From positions 1 through 48,016 of the forward strand of contig MDLA01000191.1 of NCBI GenBank assembly GCA_001730015.1: a stretch of DNA of 48,016 nt. The letters run 5' to 3'. Both the position numbers and the translations under genes were made by a program. This DNA comes from Chromatiales bacterium (ex Bugula neritina AB1) (GTDB lineage Bacteria; Pseudomonadota; Gammaproteobacteria; Granulosicoccales; Granulosicoccaceae). Position 1 is the first letter of the stretch, and each line of letters starts with the position of its first letter. The notes beneath the pieces were generated by a model that was not told where the DNA came from, did not search any database, and saw only the letters and a list, made by a program, of their open reading frames with translations. Positions 8,238 through 17,128 of this stretch are shown one piece after another.

Positions 8238-8360
8238 CAAACCTGTGGTCCACCAGGCTATCTAAAATTCATCGAATGTTTTCCACTCAGGTGATGCCCG
8301 CGCCGGTAATGCTATAGTTGGCCAACCGAACACTTACACGATGGCAGGAAAACAGTCAGC

Positions 8361-10559
8361 ATGGATCCCCTCCCGGATACACTCAAAAAAACCAATTCCC
8401 CCGATCACAAAGAGGTGCCGCTAACAGGCTACACTGATCGATTATCGGCCAGACCTGGTGAAACGATTGAATTTAAGGTTTCCTGTACCACCAAGGCTAC
8501 CGAAGTTACCGCCCGACTCATGCGGTCAATCTGCGCAGACCCCAACCCGGCCGGTCCCGGCATTATCGAGCAGAACACCAACATTTTGATCGAACCATTT
8601 CCTGCACGTTATCAGCCGTTCAATCCAGGCTCTTATGCCATAACCAAAAATGCTATCCCTCTATCAGGTCCAATTATCGAACTCTCCGCAACTGTCTTCC
8701 CGACCTTGCACAAAGCATCTGAGCAATGCCTGATATATACCGCTGGTATCGCTTTAAGCATTGACGAATGCGGGCACGCGGTACTCTCTGTCGCCGGTAG
8801 AACGGTCTCCAGCGGCTATAAACTACCCTTGCGCCGCTGGTCAGCCATTCAGGCGATTGTCGACCGGGTGTCATCTATCGCAACGATTGAAATCAAGTCA
8901 GATAACAACACTGTTGCCGCTGCAAGTGAGCACCCAATAGACATGAACTCTCTAGATCTGGCATCTGCGTCGGAAACCCTGTGTACTATCGCTGCCAGAC
9001 CAGAATCAAACGACTTTTCCGCCACCGAAATCAAATATCATTTCAACGGTAAAATAGAAGCCCCGAGATTGCGTGAAGCCACAGAAGCAGGAGATTTCAG
9101 ACTAGTTGCTGAATGGAACTTCAGCCGGCAAATTTCAACCACAACCGCGCTGGATGACGGCCCGCATGCAGCTCACGCGGCTTTAGTCAACCTTCCAGCC
9201 AGAGCGGTAACCAGCTCAAAATGGGACGGCGGTGAAATGTGCTGGAGGCATGCCCCGGACCACTATGCCGCCATCCACTTTCACGATGATGACATCGTCG
9301 CTTTTGACTGGCAAACCGACTTTACCTTCACGGTACCACCGGAGATGCCTTCCGGTGTTTATGTCATGCGTATAAAAGCCGGAGACAACGAAGATGCCAT
9401 GCCGTTCTATGTCTGCCCACCTGTAGCAAGCCCCGCTAGCAAGGTCTGCGTACTTATCCCGACATTCACCTATGCCGTCTATGGAAACCATGCACGCCCC
9501 GACTGGAACCCTGACTGGCATGAGCTCAACAAAAAGCGGAATGCCTACCCCTGGAACCCCGCTGAATATCCGGCCTATGGTCAGTCAACCTATAATTTTC
9601 ATAGCGATGGCAGTGGTATTTGCCATGCTTCACACGAACGCCCACTATTCAATTTAAGGCCCGGCTATATAACCTTTGGCCAGGCGGAATGCTCGGGTCT
9701 TCGACACTTTCAGGCCGACAGCCACCTGATCACCTGGCTACACAACAACAATATAGATTTTGACATTATCACAGACAGGGAACTGCACAACGAGGGCACC
9801 GCCTGCATTGAGTCCTATCAGGCACTATTGACCACCAGCCATCCCGAATACCATACACCACAGTCACTTCAGGCACTGACAGATTACCGGGATCAGGGCG
9901 GCAACCTGCTTTACCTGGGCGGCAACGGCTTCTACTGGCGAATCGCACTGCACAAGGAAAACCCGAACACAATAGAAATCCGCCGTGCAGAAGACGGCAT
10001 CAGAGCATGGGCAGCTGAACCCGGAGAATACTATCAGGCTTTCGATGGTGCCTACGGCGGCCTGTGGAGACGCAACGGGCGACCACCTCAGGATCTGTGC
10101 GGGGTCGGCTTCTCGGCACAGGGACAATTTAACGGATCCTACTATCGACGCAGAGCAGTCAGCGATGAGCTTGCATGGGTATTTGAAGGCATCGATGAGG
10201 AAATCATCGGCGATTTCGGGCTCTGTGGCGGTGGCGCAGCCGGGTTCGAACTGGATCGTGCCGATACTCGTCTGGGCACCCCGGAAACAGCAACCATACT
10301 GGCCCGTTCAGAAGCCCACGGTCATGATTTCATTCTGGTTCCCGAAGAAATGCTCACCCACATCACTACCCTTCCCGGCGCACCAGCCGAAGACTTGATT
10401 CACGCTGACATGATCTGGTTTGAAGCACCTGGTGGAGGCTCGGTATTTTCGGTAGGCTCCATTACCTTTTGCGGCTCACTGCCACACAAAAATTTTGACA
10501 ATAATATTTCGAGACTATTGCTCAATGTGGTAAATCACGTTCTGGCACCGGCAGAATAA
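8361..10559 (+). CDS. N,N-dimethylformamidase large (beta) subunit-like protein
   Basis: A cytoplasmic 732-residue protein resembling the large subunit of N,N-dimethylformamidase, an iron hydrolase that cleaves dimethylformamide to dimethylamine and formate. The N-terminal half is beta-rich (YTDRLSARPGETIEFKV near 22), with a LamG-like region in the middle. The C-terminal half begins around AMPFYVCPP and carries ICHASHERPLFNLRPGY, then FQADSHLITWLHNNNIDFD and GGNLLYLGGNGFYWRI, typical of the family's glutamine-amidotransferase-like domain. AGGAAAA precedes the ATG. The small alpha subunit of characterised enzymes is not seen in the window. Family members act on varied amides or are uncharacterised, so the substrate is open. 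Confidence 0.82.
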   Translation: MDPLPDTLKKTNSPDHKEVPLTGYTDRLSARPGETIEFKVSCTTKATEVTARLMRSICADPNPAGPGIIEQNTNILIEPFPARYQPFNPGSYAITKNAIPLSGPIIELSATVFPTLHKASEQCLIYTAGIALSIDECGHAVLSVAGRTVSSGYKLPLRRWSAIQAIVDRVSSIATIEIKSDNNTVAAASEHPIDMNSLDLASASETLCTIAARPESNDFSATEIKYHFNGKIEAPRLREATEAGDFRLVAEWNFSRQISTTTALDDGPHAAHAALVNLPARAVTSSKWDGGEMCWRHAPDHYAAIHFHDDDIVAFDWQTDFTFTVPPEMPSGVYVMRIKAGDNEDAMPFYVCPPVASPASKVCVLIPTFTYAVYGNHARPDWNPDWHELNKKRNAYPWNPAEYPAYGQSTYNFHSDGSGICHASHERPLFNLRPGYITFGQAECSGLRHFQADSHLITWLHNNNIDFDIITDRELHNEGTACIESYQALLTTSHPEYHTPQSLQALTDYRDQGGNLLYLGGNGFYWRIALHKENPNTIEIRRAEDGIRAWAAEPGEYYQAFDGAYGGLWRRNGRPPQDLCGVGFSAQGQFNGSYYRRRAVSDELAWVFEGIDEEIIGDFGLCGGGAAGFELDRADTRLGTPETATILARSEAHGHDFILVPEEMLTHITTLPGAPAEDLIHADMIWFEAPGGGSVFSVGSITFCGSLPHKNFDNNISRLLLNVVNHVLAPAE

Positions 10560-10610
10560 ATATTATATTGAACTGATTGTCTTACAACTATCTATTTTCC
10601 AGAGCTATCA

Positions 10611-10638
10611 GAGGCAGTCGTCAACTGACGAACGCCTC
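10611..10638. terminator. Hairpin between convergent genes, possible bidirectional terminator
   Basis: GAGGC, agt, CGTCA, AC, TGACG, aac, GCCTC: two stacked stems with a symmetric internal loop, between the dimethylformamidase-like gene and the convergent dctQM gene. No long T-run follows on either strand, so factor-independent termination would be weak. Confidence 0.4.
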
Positions 10639-10665
10639 TCAGCCTGCCTATCTAACGATCAGATT

Positions 10666-12714
10666 CTAGCCACTCAATGCCCTCGGCAACCACAGCGCAA
10701 ACTCAGGCACCAGCATCACAATAAGCAAGCCGATAATCTGTAAAAAGATAAACGGGATCACAGCGGCAAAAATCTGTTGCAGTGTGATATGCGATGGCGC
10801 AACCGACTTCAACCAGAAGCATGCCGGCCCAAACGGTGGTGATAGAAAATAGATCTGTATATTCATCACAAATAAAACTCCAAACCAGACAGCCGCCCAG
10901 TCCGGCTCAAGCCCTAACTGCGGGGCAAGGTCTCGTATTACGGGGGCAAAAACAGGCACAGTAATGAAAACAATCGCAATCCACTCCATAAAGGTACCAA
11001 GGATCACTAAAATACCCATCATCACAAAAATTATTCCCAATGCCGGTAAACCCAGATCGGCAAACAATGAACGCATGAAGTTAGCGCCACCGATCAAATT
11101 ATAAATACCGACAAATGCCACCGCACCGATAATCAACCAGATAATCGTACCAACCGTAGACATGGTTCCAGCTAGCGCGTGCTGGAGCATGTTCCAGTTA
11201 AAACGATTCCGGATCAATGCAACGATAACCGCTCCGAAAACACCCACACCTGCAGCCTCGGTTACCGATGCGATTCCCGCATAGATCGAACCCATAACAC
11301 AGGCGATTAATGTAATACACATGCCCACTGCCACGCGTTTTTCCGTGGTCATTTCAGTTGGCCCTTTAATCGCAGCGACTTCAGCGGCTGTCGGTGCCAG
11401 ATCGGAATTCATATAGCACCGCACAACCACGAACAGTGCGTAAAAACTCGCGAGCAACAAACCCGGGGCCGCGCCAGCCAGAAACAGATCGCCTATCGCC
11501 ACGTTGGCCGATAAGCCATAAACAATCATGATAATGCTCGGCGGAATCAGCGTGGCCAGGGACCCGGCCGCACAGATCACCCCAACGGCAAGTTTTGTAT
11601 CGTAGCCCAGGCGCAACATCTGTGGCAGAGCAACCAGACCTAACATCACAATCTCACCGCCCATAACACCGGACATTGCAGCAAGCACGACGGCAACTGC
11701 TACGGTTTGTACCGCCACTCCACCGCGCAGGTTACCGGCAAATATAGACATCGCATCGAACAGATCCTCTGCAACTCCCGCTTTCTCCAGTATCGATGCC
11801 ATCAACACAAACAACGGCACGGCCACCAGTGGATACTTCTCCAACAGCCCGTAGGAGTTGGTAGAAACCAGATACAAACCATTCGGACCAAAAAACACCA
11901 GCGCCGTCATTACCGAGACAAACATGGTGACAATGCCCAGCGGCATTCCTGTTGTCATCAGCAACAGCAATACGGCAACCATTACCAGACTGACCGTGCT
12001 CAACTCATAGCTGCGAGCATCAATAAAATCCTGTGGATTTATAGTCGCACCCACACTGCTATAGAGACCGTGCACAGTGCTGGCGATACCCTCGTCTCCC
12101 AGATAATGAATGATGATTGTCAAAGCAAATCGCATAAAAATCAGCGCTGATACCAGCAGCACGATATTGCGTATTAACTTATTTTCGAAATGTCGCCAGA
12201 GGTTAACCAGCAACTGGGCAAGATAAAGCACCGCACCAATGACCAGCAGCGTTTTGAGCATCATTGGTTGCGGTGCATTAAACGCACTACCGGAGCGCTC
12301 GATAATGTGAATGGCTTCCAGCCCGCGTATCAGGGTATCGTCCACCAACAGGAATAAGGCAACAACACCGACAACATACGCGACCACATCCAGCCACCAG
12401 CGCGACCGGTCACTGCCCATGATGTAAAAGACCGTAATACCGATATGACGCTTCTTGAGCGTCACATAACCCGCCGATATCGTCCACGCAGCGGCACACA
12501 TGACCATAACAATTTCAAACGCCCAGGAGGTCGGTGCATCAAACACATAACGTGCAACCACTTCGTAAACAGTAACAGCCGCGCAGAGCAGATACAGCTG
12601 CGCTACTGCCAGCCCGCTGAATCGACTGAGATGATCGATAAACGAAAACCCGTCAGACCGACCATCGTTGTCGATGCTGTCGTCTGTTACTGAGAGGGCG
12701 TCAGTCGTCGCCAT
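10666..12714 (-). CDS. TRAP transporter fused small-large permease subunit (DctQM)
   Basis: A 682-residue inner-membrane protein combining both TRAP permease subunits. Residues to about 185 are DctQ-like, with four membrane segments and YEVVARYVFDAPTSWAFE, followed by a linker region. From about 225 a DctM-like domain runs to the end (VAVPLFVLMASILEKAGVAE, AVGVICAAGSLATLIPPSI, GTIIWLIIGAVAFVG). It imports a substrate delivered by a periplasmic receptor using the sodium gradient. I chose ATG 12714 (MATTDALS) because GGAGG lies six bases upstream; that GGAGG falls inside codons following the alternative ATG at 12729. The DctP receptor gene is divergent, so the two probably share a control region. 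Confidence 0.9.
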   Translation of the reverse strand: MATTDALSVTDDSIDNDGRSDGFSFIDHLSRFSGLAVAQLYLLCAAVTVYEVVARYVFDAPTSWAFEIVMVMCAAAWTISAGYVTLKKRHIGITVFYIMGSDRSRWWLDVVAYVVGVVALFLLVDDTLIRGLEAIHIIERSGSAFNAPQPMMLKTLLVIGAVLYLAQLLVNLWRHFENKLIRNIVLLVSALIFMRFALTIIIHYLGDEGIASTVHGLYSSVGATINPQDFIDARSYELSTVSLVMVAVLLLLMTTGMPLGIVTMFVSVMTALVFFGPNGLYLVSTNSYGLLEKYPLVAVPLFVLMASILEKAGVAEDLFDAMSIFAGNLRGGVAVQTVAVAVVLAAMSGVMGGEIVMLGLVALPQMLRLGYDTKLAVGVICAAGSLATLIPPSIIMIVYGLSANVAIGDLFLAGAAPGLLLASFYALFVVVRCYMNSDLAPTAAEVAAIKGPTEMTTEKRVAVGMCITLIACVMGSIYAGIASVTEAAGVGVFGAVIVALIRNRFNWNMLQHALAGTMSTVGTIIWLIIGAVAFVGIYNLIGGANFMRSLFADLGLPALGIIFVMMGILVILGTFMEWIAIVFITVPVFAPVIRDLAPQLGLEPDWAAVWFGVLFVMNIQIYFLSPPFGPACFWLKSVAPSHITLQQIFAAVIPFIFLQIIGLLIVMLVPEFALWLPRALSG

Positions 12715-12760
12715 AAGTTTCCTCCACATGCATGAACCGCCACAGAAGTTGTGGTGATGA

Positions 12761-12793
12761 TTGACAATTAGCCCCTAACAGTGTCCCATGGGA
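12761..12793 (+). promoter_or_regulatory. Candidate promoter and operator between dctQM and dctP
   Basis: The divergent region holds TTGACA at 12761-12766, a consensus -35 box on the plus strand, and the perfect 10-base palindrome TCCCATGGGA at 12784-12793 where the -10 box would fall. A repressor bound there could block transcription towards dctP. No clear TATAAT is seen. Confidence 0.3.
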
Positions 12794-12833
12794 GTCCTTG
12801 GGTCAATCCCCTTGAAAAGATAAAGTGCAATCT

Positions 12834-12962
12834 ATGAACAACGATGATGACGGCGGCCGTCAGGATCCGGTACGCTACTACGGCCCCTGGACATGGCTCT
12901 TTGGGCTCTTACTCGGTGCATTCATCATGTGGTTAATGTTTACACTGGCAGACGGTTTTTAA
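12834..12962 (+). CDS. Small single-span membrane protein, 42 residues, preceding dctP
   Basis: An open frame of 42 codons starting MNNDDDGGRQDPVRYYGPW and followed by one hydrophobic segment (about residues 20-39) rich in Leu, Phe and Met, ending ADGF. The charged head, Trp residues at the membrane edge and single span look like a genuine small membrane protein. It ends 31 bases before the DctP receptor start and is transcribed with it, divergent from dctQM. The ribosome site (AAAAGATAAAG) is weak. I infer a role as accessory to, or assembly partner of, the TRAP permease; no function is known to me. Confidence 0.5.
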   Translation: MNNDDDGGRQDPVRYYGPWTWLFGLLLGAFIMWLMFTLADGF

Positions 12963-12993
12963 AAATAGTAGTTTTACAATCTGGAGGAAATAA

Positions 12994-14016
12994 ATGAATC
13001 GATTTGGAATGGCGGTAAGTGCGGTAGCGCTTGCTTTATCTGCAAATGCAGTACAGGCCGACACCATCAAACTACAGGCAAGCTCCCGCGCGGGTGACTG
13101 GGCCATGCAGTTCTATCAGGGCTGGGTAGAAAAATTCAACACCATGACCGGGCCTGACGGCACCAAAATGGAAGTCCTGCCGACACAAGCTGTTGTGCCT
13201 TACAAAGAAACTATTGACGCGGTCGCCAACGGTATACTTTCCGGAGATCTAAACGCTATTTCCTATTTTACCGGTCGGGATCAGGCGTTTTCAATACTTG
13301 GAGATTTAATTTCCGGATACGATACCGTTGATCAGATGCAGACCTTCTGCCAGTACGGCGGCGGCAAGGAAATCCTGCAGAAAGTCTACGACAAATACAC
13401 GGGTGGCAATACCGTGGTTATAGGCTGCGGTCCGTATGCGCGGGAAGCATTCGTCTCATCAATCCCGATAAAAACCATCGATGATCTCAAGGGTGTCAAA
13501 CTCAGATCTCCCGAAGGGCTGGCCGCTGAAGTATTCAAACGTGCGGGCGCATCTCCAGTGGCACTACCATTCTCTGAAGTGTATACCTCTCTGGAAAAAG
13601 GCCTTGTTCAGGCAGCCGACGCATCCGCCTATGTCAACAACGACGCCAGTGGCATGCACAAAGTGGCGAAGTACCCGATTTATCCGGGCATCCATTCAAT
13701 GGCCGTTTTACAACTGGTCATGAACAAACGTGCTTTCGAGAAAATGAGTGACGCGGACAAAGAAATACTCGACGTATGGTACACCGCAATGAACACATCA
13801 ATGCGTCGAAAGGCTGATCTGGAAGACAAACGCCTGGTTGCCGAACATAAAGCGGGCGGCGATATTACGGTTGTCGACTGGGCACAGGAAGATCGAGACA
13901 AAATGCGTGCAATTGCGGTAAAAGCGTGGGAAGACGTTGCAGAAAAATCGCCGCTCGCGCGTGAAGCACTCGATACCCATATTGCCTTCATGAAGCAAAT
14001 CGGCTTACTCGACTAG
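12994..14016 (+). CDS. TRAP transporter substrate-binding protein (DctP type)
   Basis: A 340-residue periplasmic receptor: signal peptide ending around ANAVQA at 17-22, then a DctP-type fold. Seen are LQASSRAGDW near 27, IDDLKGVKLRSPEGLAAEVF near 162-181, in which the Arg of LRSP corresponds to the carboxylate-binding Arg of DctP proteins, and LPFSEVYTSLEKGLVQAAD near 190. This Arg suggests an organic-acid substrate. Strong ribosome site GGAGG eight bases before the ATG. It is the obvious partner of the divergent dctQM fusion, although the following TAXI system could in principle also use it. Confidence 0.92.
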   Translation: MNRFGMAVSAVALALSANAVQADTIKLQASSRAGDWAMQFYQGWVEKFNTMTGPDGTKMEVLPTQAVVPYKETIDAVANGILSGDLNAISYFTGRDQAFSILGDLISGYDTVDQMQTFCQYGGGKEILQKVYDKYTGGNTVVIGCGPYAREAFVSSIPIKTIDDLKGVKLRSPEGLAAEVFKRAGASPVALPFSEVYTSLEKGLVQAADASAYVNNDASGMHKVAKYPIYPGIHSMAVLQLVMNKRAFEKMSDADKEILDVWYTAMNTSMRRKADLEDKRLVAEHKAGGDITVVDWAQEDRDKMRAIAVKAWEDVAEKSPLAREALDTHIAFMKQIGLLD

Positions 14017-14036
14017 CAATTGAAATAACTTTGGCT

Positions 14037-14059
14037 CACCGACCCGCAGCGGGTCGGTG
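14037..14059 (+). terminator. Strong hairpin after dctP, no T-run
   Basis: CACCGACCC, loop GCAGC, GGGTCGGTG gives a perfect 9-bp GC-rich stem 21 bases after the dctP stop. The following CTCACCAG lacks a T-run, so it may protect the receptor mRNA from 3' exonucleases or cause partial termination before the TAXI gene. Confidence 0.5.
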
Positions 14060-14155
14060 CTCACCAGTTACGCCCTAAAAACACCATACCTGATCTGCCA
14101 GATATCACTTGCTGAAATCTCTAGTTCTATACCAACTCTATAGCCGGAGCCCCTT

Positions 14156-15124
14156 ATGAAAACACTGCTCTCCCACCTCACTAAGTTTGCCCTCACTGCT
14201 GTATCTTCAATGGCTCTGCTTACCACAGTGGCAGCAGAAACCCGGGTAACTTATAAATCTGCAAAATCTACGTCCTCCTACTATCAAATGGGTGTGCAGA
14301 TTGCTGAAGCGATGAAGAACGGCTCAGACGGTGAGGTGATCGTAACAGTTGAAGAGAGCCAGGGGTCGGTACAGAACGTAATGGAATCCGCGATGAGAGA
14401 GGGTAACTTTGTATTCACCACACCACCGGCTCTCATTGGTCTCGCACGTGGCGGCAAGGCTATGTTCAAGGACAAAACCAATCCTAAATTTGCCACTATC
14501 CGCGCACTGTTTCCAATACCCTCATTAACAATGCACTTTGTCGTTCGTGAAGACAGCGGTATAAAAAGTTTCGCAGACCTCGAAGGCAAAACGATTTTGC
14601 TGGGCAAAGGAAGCTTTGGTGCTAAAGAAGGCGCAAAATACCTAAAACTATTTGGTCTTGAAGGCAAGGTTAAAGTTGCAGATGTCGAATTATCTAACGC
14701 GGTTCCGGCACTTGTTAATGGCCAGATAGACGGGTTTGTTACCGCCGGCTCCTTTCCAGCCCCCAACGTAATTGAAGCCGCTGCAAGTACCGGGGTCACC
14801 GTATTATCCCTATCGGAAGAACAGATCAAAACTACTAAACGCACCCGGCTGGTAATCCCGTCGGGCACCTACGCAGGTCAAACCTCCGATATCATCACTA
14901 CGTCACTGCCAGTAGTGGCCTACACGACCGCATCAATGGACGATGACACAGCCTACGCCCTGACAAAAACATTCTGGGACCAACGTGATAGCATGAGCAA
15001 AGATGCCGCCTGGTGGGCCGCCGTCAACCCGGATATGCTCAACAATATCACTTCCGAAATTCACCCGGGCGCATTGAAGCTCTATGAGGAAATCGGGGCA
15101 GCTATAGAAGATCACCACCAGTAA
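14156..15124 (+). CDS. TAXI-family TRAP transporter solute receptor
   Basis: A 322-residue secreted receptor of the TAXI type (TRAP-associated extracytoplasmic, immunogenic). A signal peptide runs to about AAA at 26-28; then VTYKSAKSTSSYYQMGVQIA, a version of the family's N-terminal glycine/serine loop, SQGSVQNVMESAMREGNFVF near 66-85, and FADLEGKTILLGKGSFGAKE near 140-159. TAXI receptors work with a fused permease, which follows at 15331. CGGAG lies eight bases before the ATG. The ligand is not predictable from sequence; the neighbouring PLP dehydratase suggests a hydroxy-amino acid or related compound. Confidence 0.9.
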   Translation: MKTLLSHLTKFALTAVSSMALLTTVAAETRVTYKSAKSTSSYYQMGVQIAEAMKNGSDGEVIVTVEESQGSVQNVMESAMREGNFVFTTPPALIGLARGGKAMFKDKTNPKFATIRALFPIPSLTMHFVVREDSGIKSFADLEGKTILLGKGSFGAKEGAKYLKLFGLEGKVKVADVELSNAVPALVNGQIDGFVTAGSFPAPNVIEAAASTGVTVLSLSEEQIKTTKRTRLVIPSGTYAGQTSDIITTSLPVVAYTTASMDDDTAYALTKTFWDQRDSMSKDAAWWAAVNPDMLNNITSEIHPGALKLYEEIGAAIEDHHQ

Positions 15125-15330
15125 GCACCGTTTGCCTGCAATTTGCGTTCAGCGGGATGCTCTGCAAAAGTGATTTATCTACTGACTTATCTACTACTGA
15201 TACGCATCTTCCGGTTGGAAATTGCGGTCGGTTTTATCGAACATGAATAACTGTTTGTTAAAACCGGTTGCTCTTTCCGACTCAAAACTCCATCTACGCC
15301 TGCCAGTCATAAAACTGAACAAATTACGCC

Positions 15331-17106
15331 ATGCCTAAAATGCCACACCGCATGTGGGTAACACTGGGCGCGCTGTCAATTGCTTTTCACTTGTGGCTGG
15401 TTTTCAGTGGGCTGATTCCCAACCTGATCAGCCGCCCTCTGCACATGGCGCTGGCGTTACCATGGATATTTTTTGGTTACAACAATGAGGCGCCGAGCAG
15501 ACGCTTTTCTATCGGCCACATTACCGGTCTTGTGCTTGGCGTAACCGGAATCTGTCTGTGCCTGTGGATTGCCTGGCATCAATCCGCACTCGGTGATCAA
15601 TACGGCTATCTGTCGGGCAACGGACAAATCGCCATTGCTGCCGGCCTCTTGATCATTGTGCTGGAAATGGCTAGACGAGCAATTGGCTGGCCTCTGCCAC
15701 TCGTTGCGTTAGTGTCATTGGCCTATGCGTTTCACGGCCAGCATTTGCCGGGTGAGTTTGGCTTTACCGCGCTTCCGCTGAAAAGTATCCTGGGAACGCT
15801 CACTATTGCCGAGGGCGGCGTCTGGGGCAAGCTCACCGGTATCTCAGTCAATGTGGTAGCAGTATTTGTGATCTTCGGTGCGATTCTAAACGCCGGTGAA
15901 GCAGGTCAGGGATTTAAAAACCTGGCCGCCGCTGCGGGCGGTCGACTGCGCGGCGGGGCTGCCAAAGTCTCTGTCCTTTCGAGCGCACTGTTTGGCTCTA
16001 TTTCAGGCTCGGCATCCGCTAACGTTGCTTCGACCGGCGCCTTCACCCTTCCCGCTATGACCCGCCTGGGTTATCCGAAGCCGCTGGCTGCAGCCACAGA
16101 AGCCGTCGCATCCAGCGGCGGACAGATCATGCCGCCACTGATGGGCGCTGGTGCATTTGTTATGGTCGAACTCACCGGTGTTCCCTACACTGGAGTCATG
16201 AGCGCCGCACTATTGCCGGCATTGCTCTATTTTTTCGCTGTGTGGATCGGAATTGATGCCTACAGCCGCAGATATAAGCTGGCGGCCATGCCGGAAGAAC
16301 TAATACCGGAGACCCGCCAGGTCCTCATAACAACCGCGTTTTTTCTTGTTCCATTTGGCGCGCTGTTACTGGGCATGTTTCTAGCCGGATTCACCCCGCA
16401 ATACTCCGTCTGTATTGCCGGGTTGATCGCTATCTTTTTACTATTATTCGACAATACCCCGGCACTCGCACTGAATAACTTTTTTCCGCGCATCGCATCA
16501 CTTTGCGTGCAGGCAGGCAGCCAAATCGCCAGCATTGCAGCGATCATACTTTGCGCCTCAATAATAATCGGCGTACTCGGAATTACAGGGCTCGGTGTTA
16601 AAATCACATCAACAATTCTGGCAGGGTCAGGTGGAAATCTCTGGCTTGCACTGACACTTACCGCGTTTGCCTGCCTGATTCTCGGCATGGAGGTTCCAAC
16701 GACAGCCGCCTACGTCATTTGTGTTTCCGTTGCCGGCCCGGCTTTAACAAAACTGGGACTAAGCCCGCTTCAGGCACATCTGTTCGTATTCTGGTACGCA
16801 CTACTTTCGACTATCACCCCACCCGTATGTGGTGCAGTATTTATAGCGGCAGGGATGGTGCAGGAAAACTGGCTGGCGGTTGCCGCAAAAGCAATGGCAC
16901 TGGGCATAGGCCTGTACCTGATACCCCTGGCTATGGTTGCCGAACCTGCCTTGCTGCAATTTGACAGCAATACACTTGCAGCCCTGCTCGCTTTCGTTAA
17001 AACTGCCGTTGCCCTGACAGCAATATCATTCGGGGTCATACTCAGAATTAATTTGCTGATTCAACTTGTAGTGGTTGCAACCGGGGTGCTGATACTCTTT
17101 GTGTGA
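15331..17106 (+). CDS. TRAP transporter fused permease subunit (TAXI type)
   Basis: A 591-residue polytopic membrane protein in which the small and large TRAP permease parts are fused, the usual partner of TAXI receptors. Landmarks: the block GSISGSASANVASTGAFTLP near 229-248, AVASSGGQIMPPLMGAGAFV near 261-280, GMEVPTTAAYVICVSVAGPA near 452 and FVFWYALLSTITPPVCGAVF near 484. It is slightly shorter than typical fused TAXI permeases (often 620-700). The start ATG has no good ribosome site. The gap upstream (15125-15330) holds only the imperfect direct repeat TTATCTACT twice at 12-base spacing. The dehydratase gene begins 22 bases downstream, so they are probably co-transcribed. Confidence 0.9.
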   Translation: MPKMPHRMWVTLGALSIAFHLWLVFSGLIPNLISRPLHMALALPWIFFGYNNEAPSRRFSIGHITGLVLGVTGICLCLWIAWHQSALGDQYGYLSGNGQIAIAAGLLIIVLEMARRAIGWPLPLVALVSLAYAFHGQHLPGEFGFTALPLKSILGTLTIAEGGVWGKLTGISVNVVAVFVIFGAILNAGEAGQGFKNLAAAAGGRLRGGAAKVSVLSSALFGSISGSASANVASTGAFTLPAMTRLGYPKPLAAATEAVASSGGQIMPPLMGAGAFVMVELTGVPYTGVMSAALLPALLYFFAVWIGIDAYSRRYKLAAMPEELIPETRQVLITTAFFLVPFGALLLGMFLAGFTPQYSVCIAGLIAIFLLLFDNTPALALNNFFPRIASLCVQAGSQIASIAAIILCASIIIGVLGITGLGVKITSTILAGSGGNLWLALTLTAFACLILGMEVPTTAAYVICVSVAGPALTKLGLSPLQAHLFVFWYALLSTITPPVCGAVFIAAGMVQENWLAVAAKAMALGIGLYLIPLAMVAEPALLQFDSNTLAALLAFVKTAVALTAISFGVILRINLLIQLVVVATGVLILFV

Positions 17107-17128
17107 CCGAATTTATAGCGAGATATAA

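Noticed and set aside
11707..12150. A 147-codon plus-strand frame rich in His, Gln and Arg
   Set aside because: It is a shadow of the fused TRAP permease on the minus strand; its composition is what antisense membrane-protein codons give.
14284..14868. A 194-codon open frame on the minus strand
   Set aside because: It is fully antisense to the TAXI receptor gene, whose signal peptide and family motifs are clear; the antisense translation has no recognisable motif.
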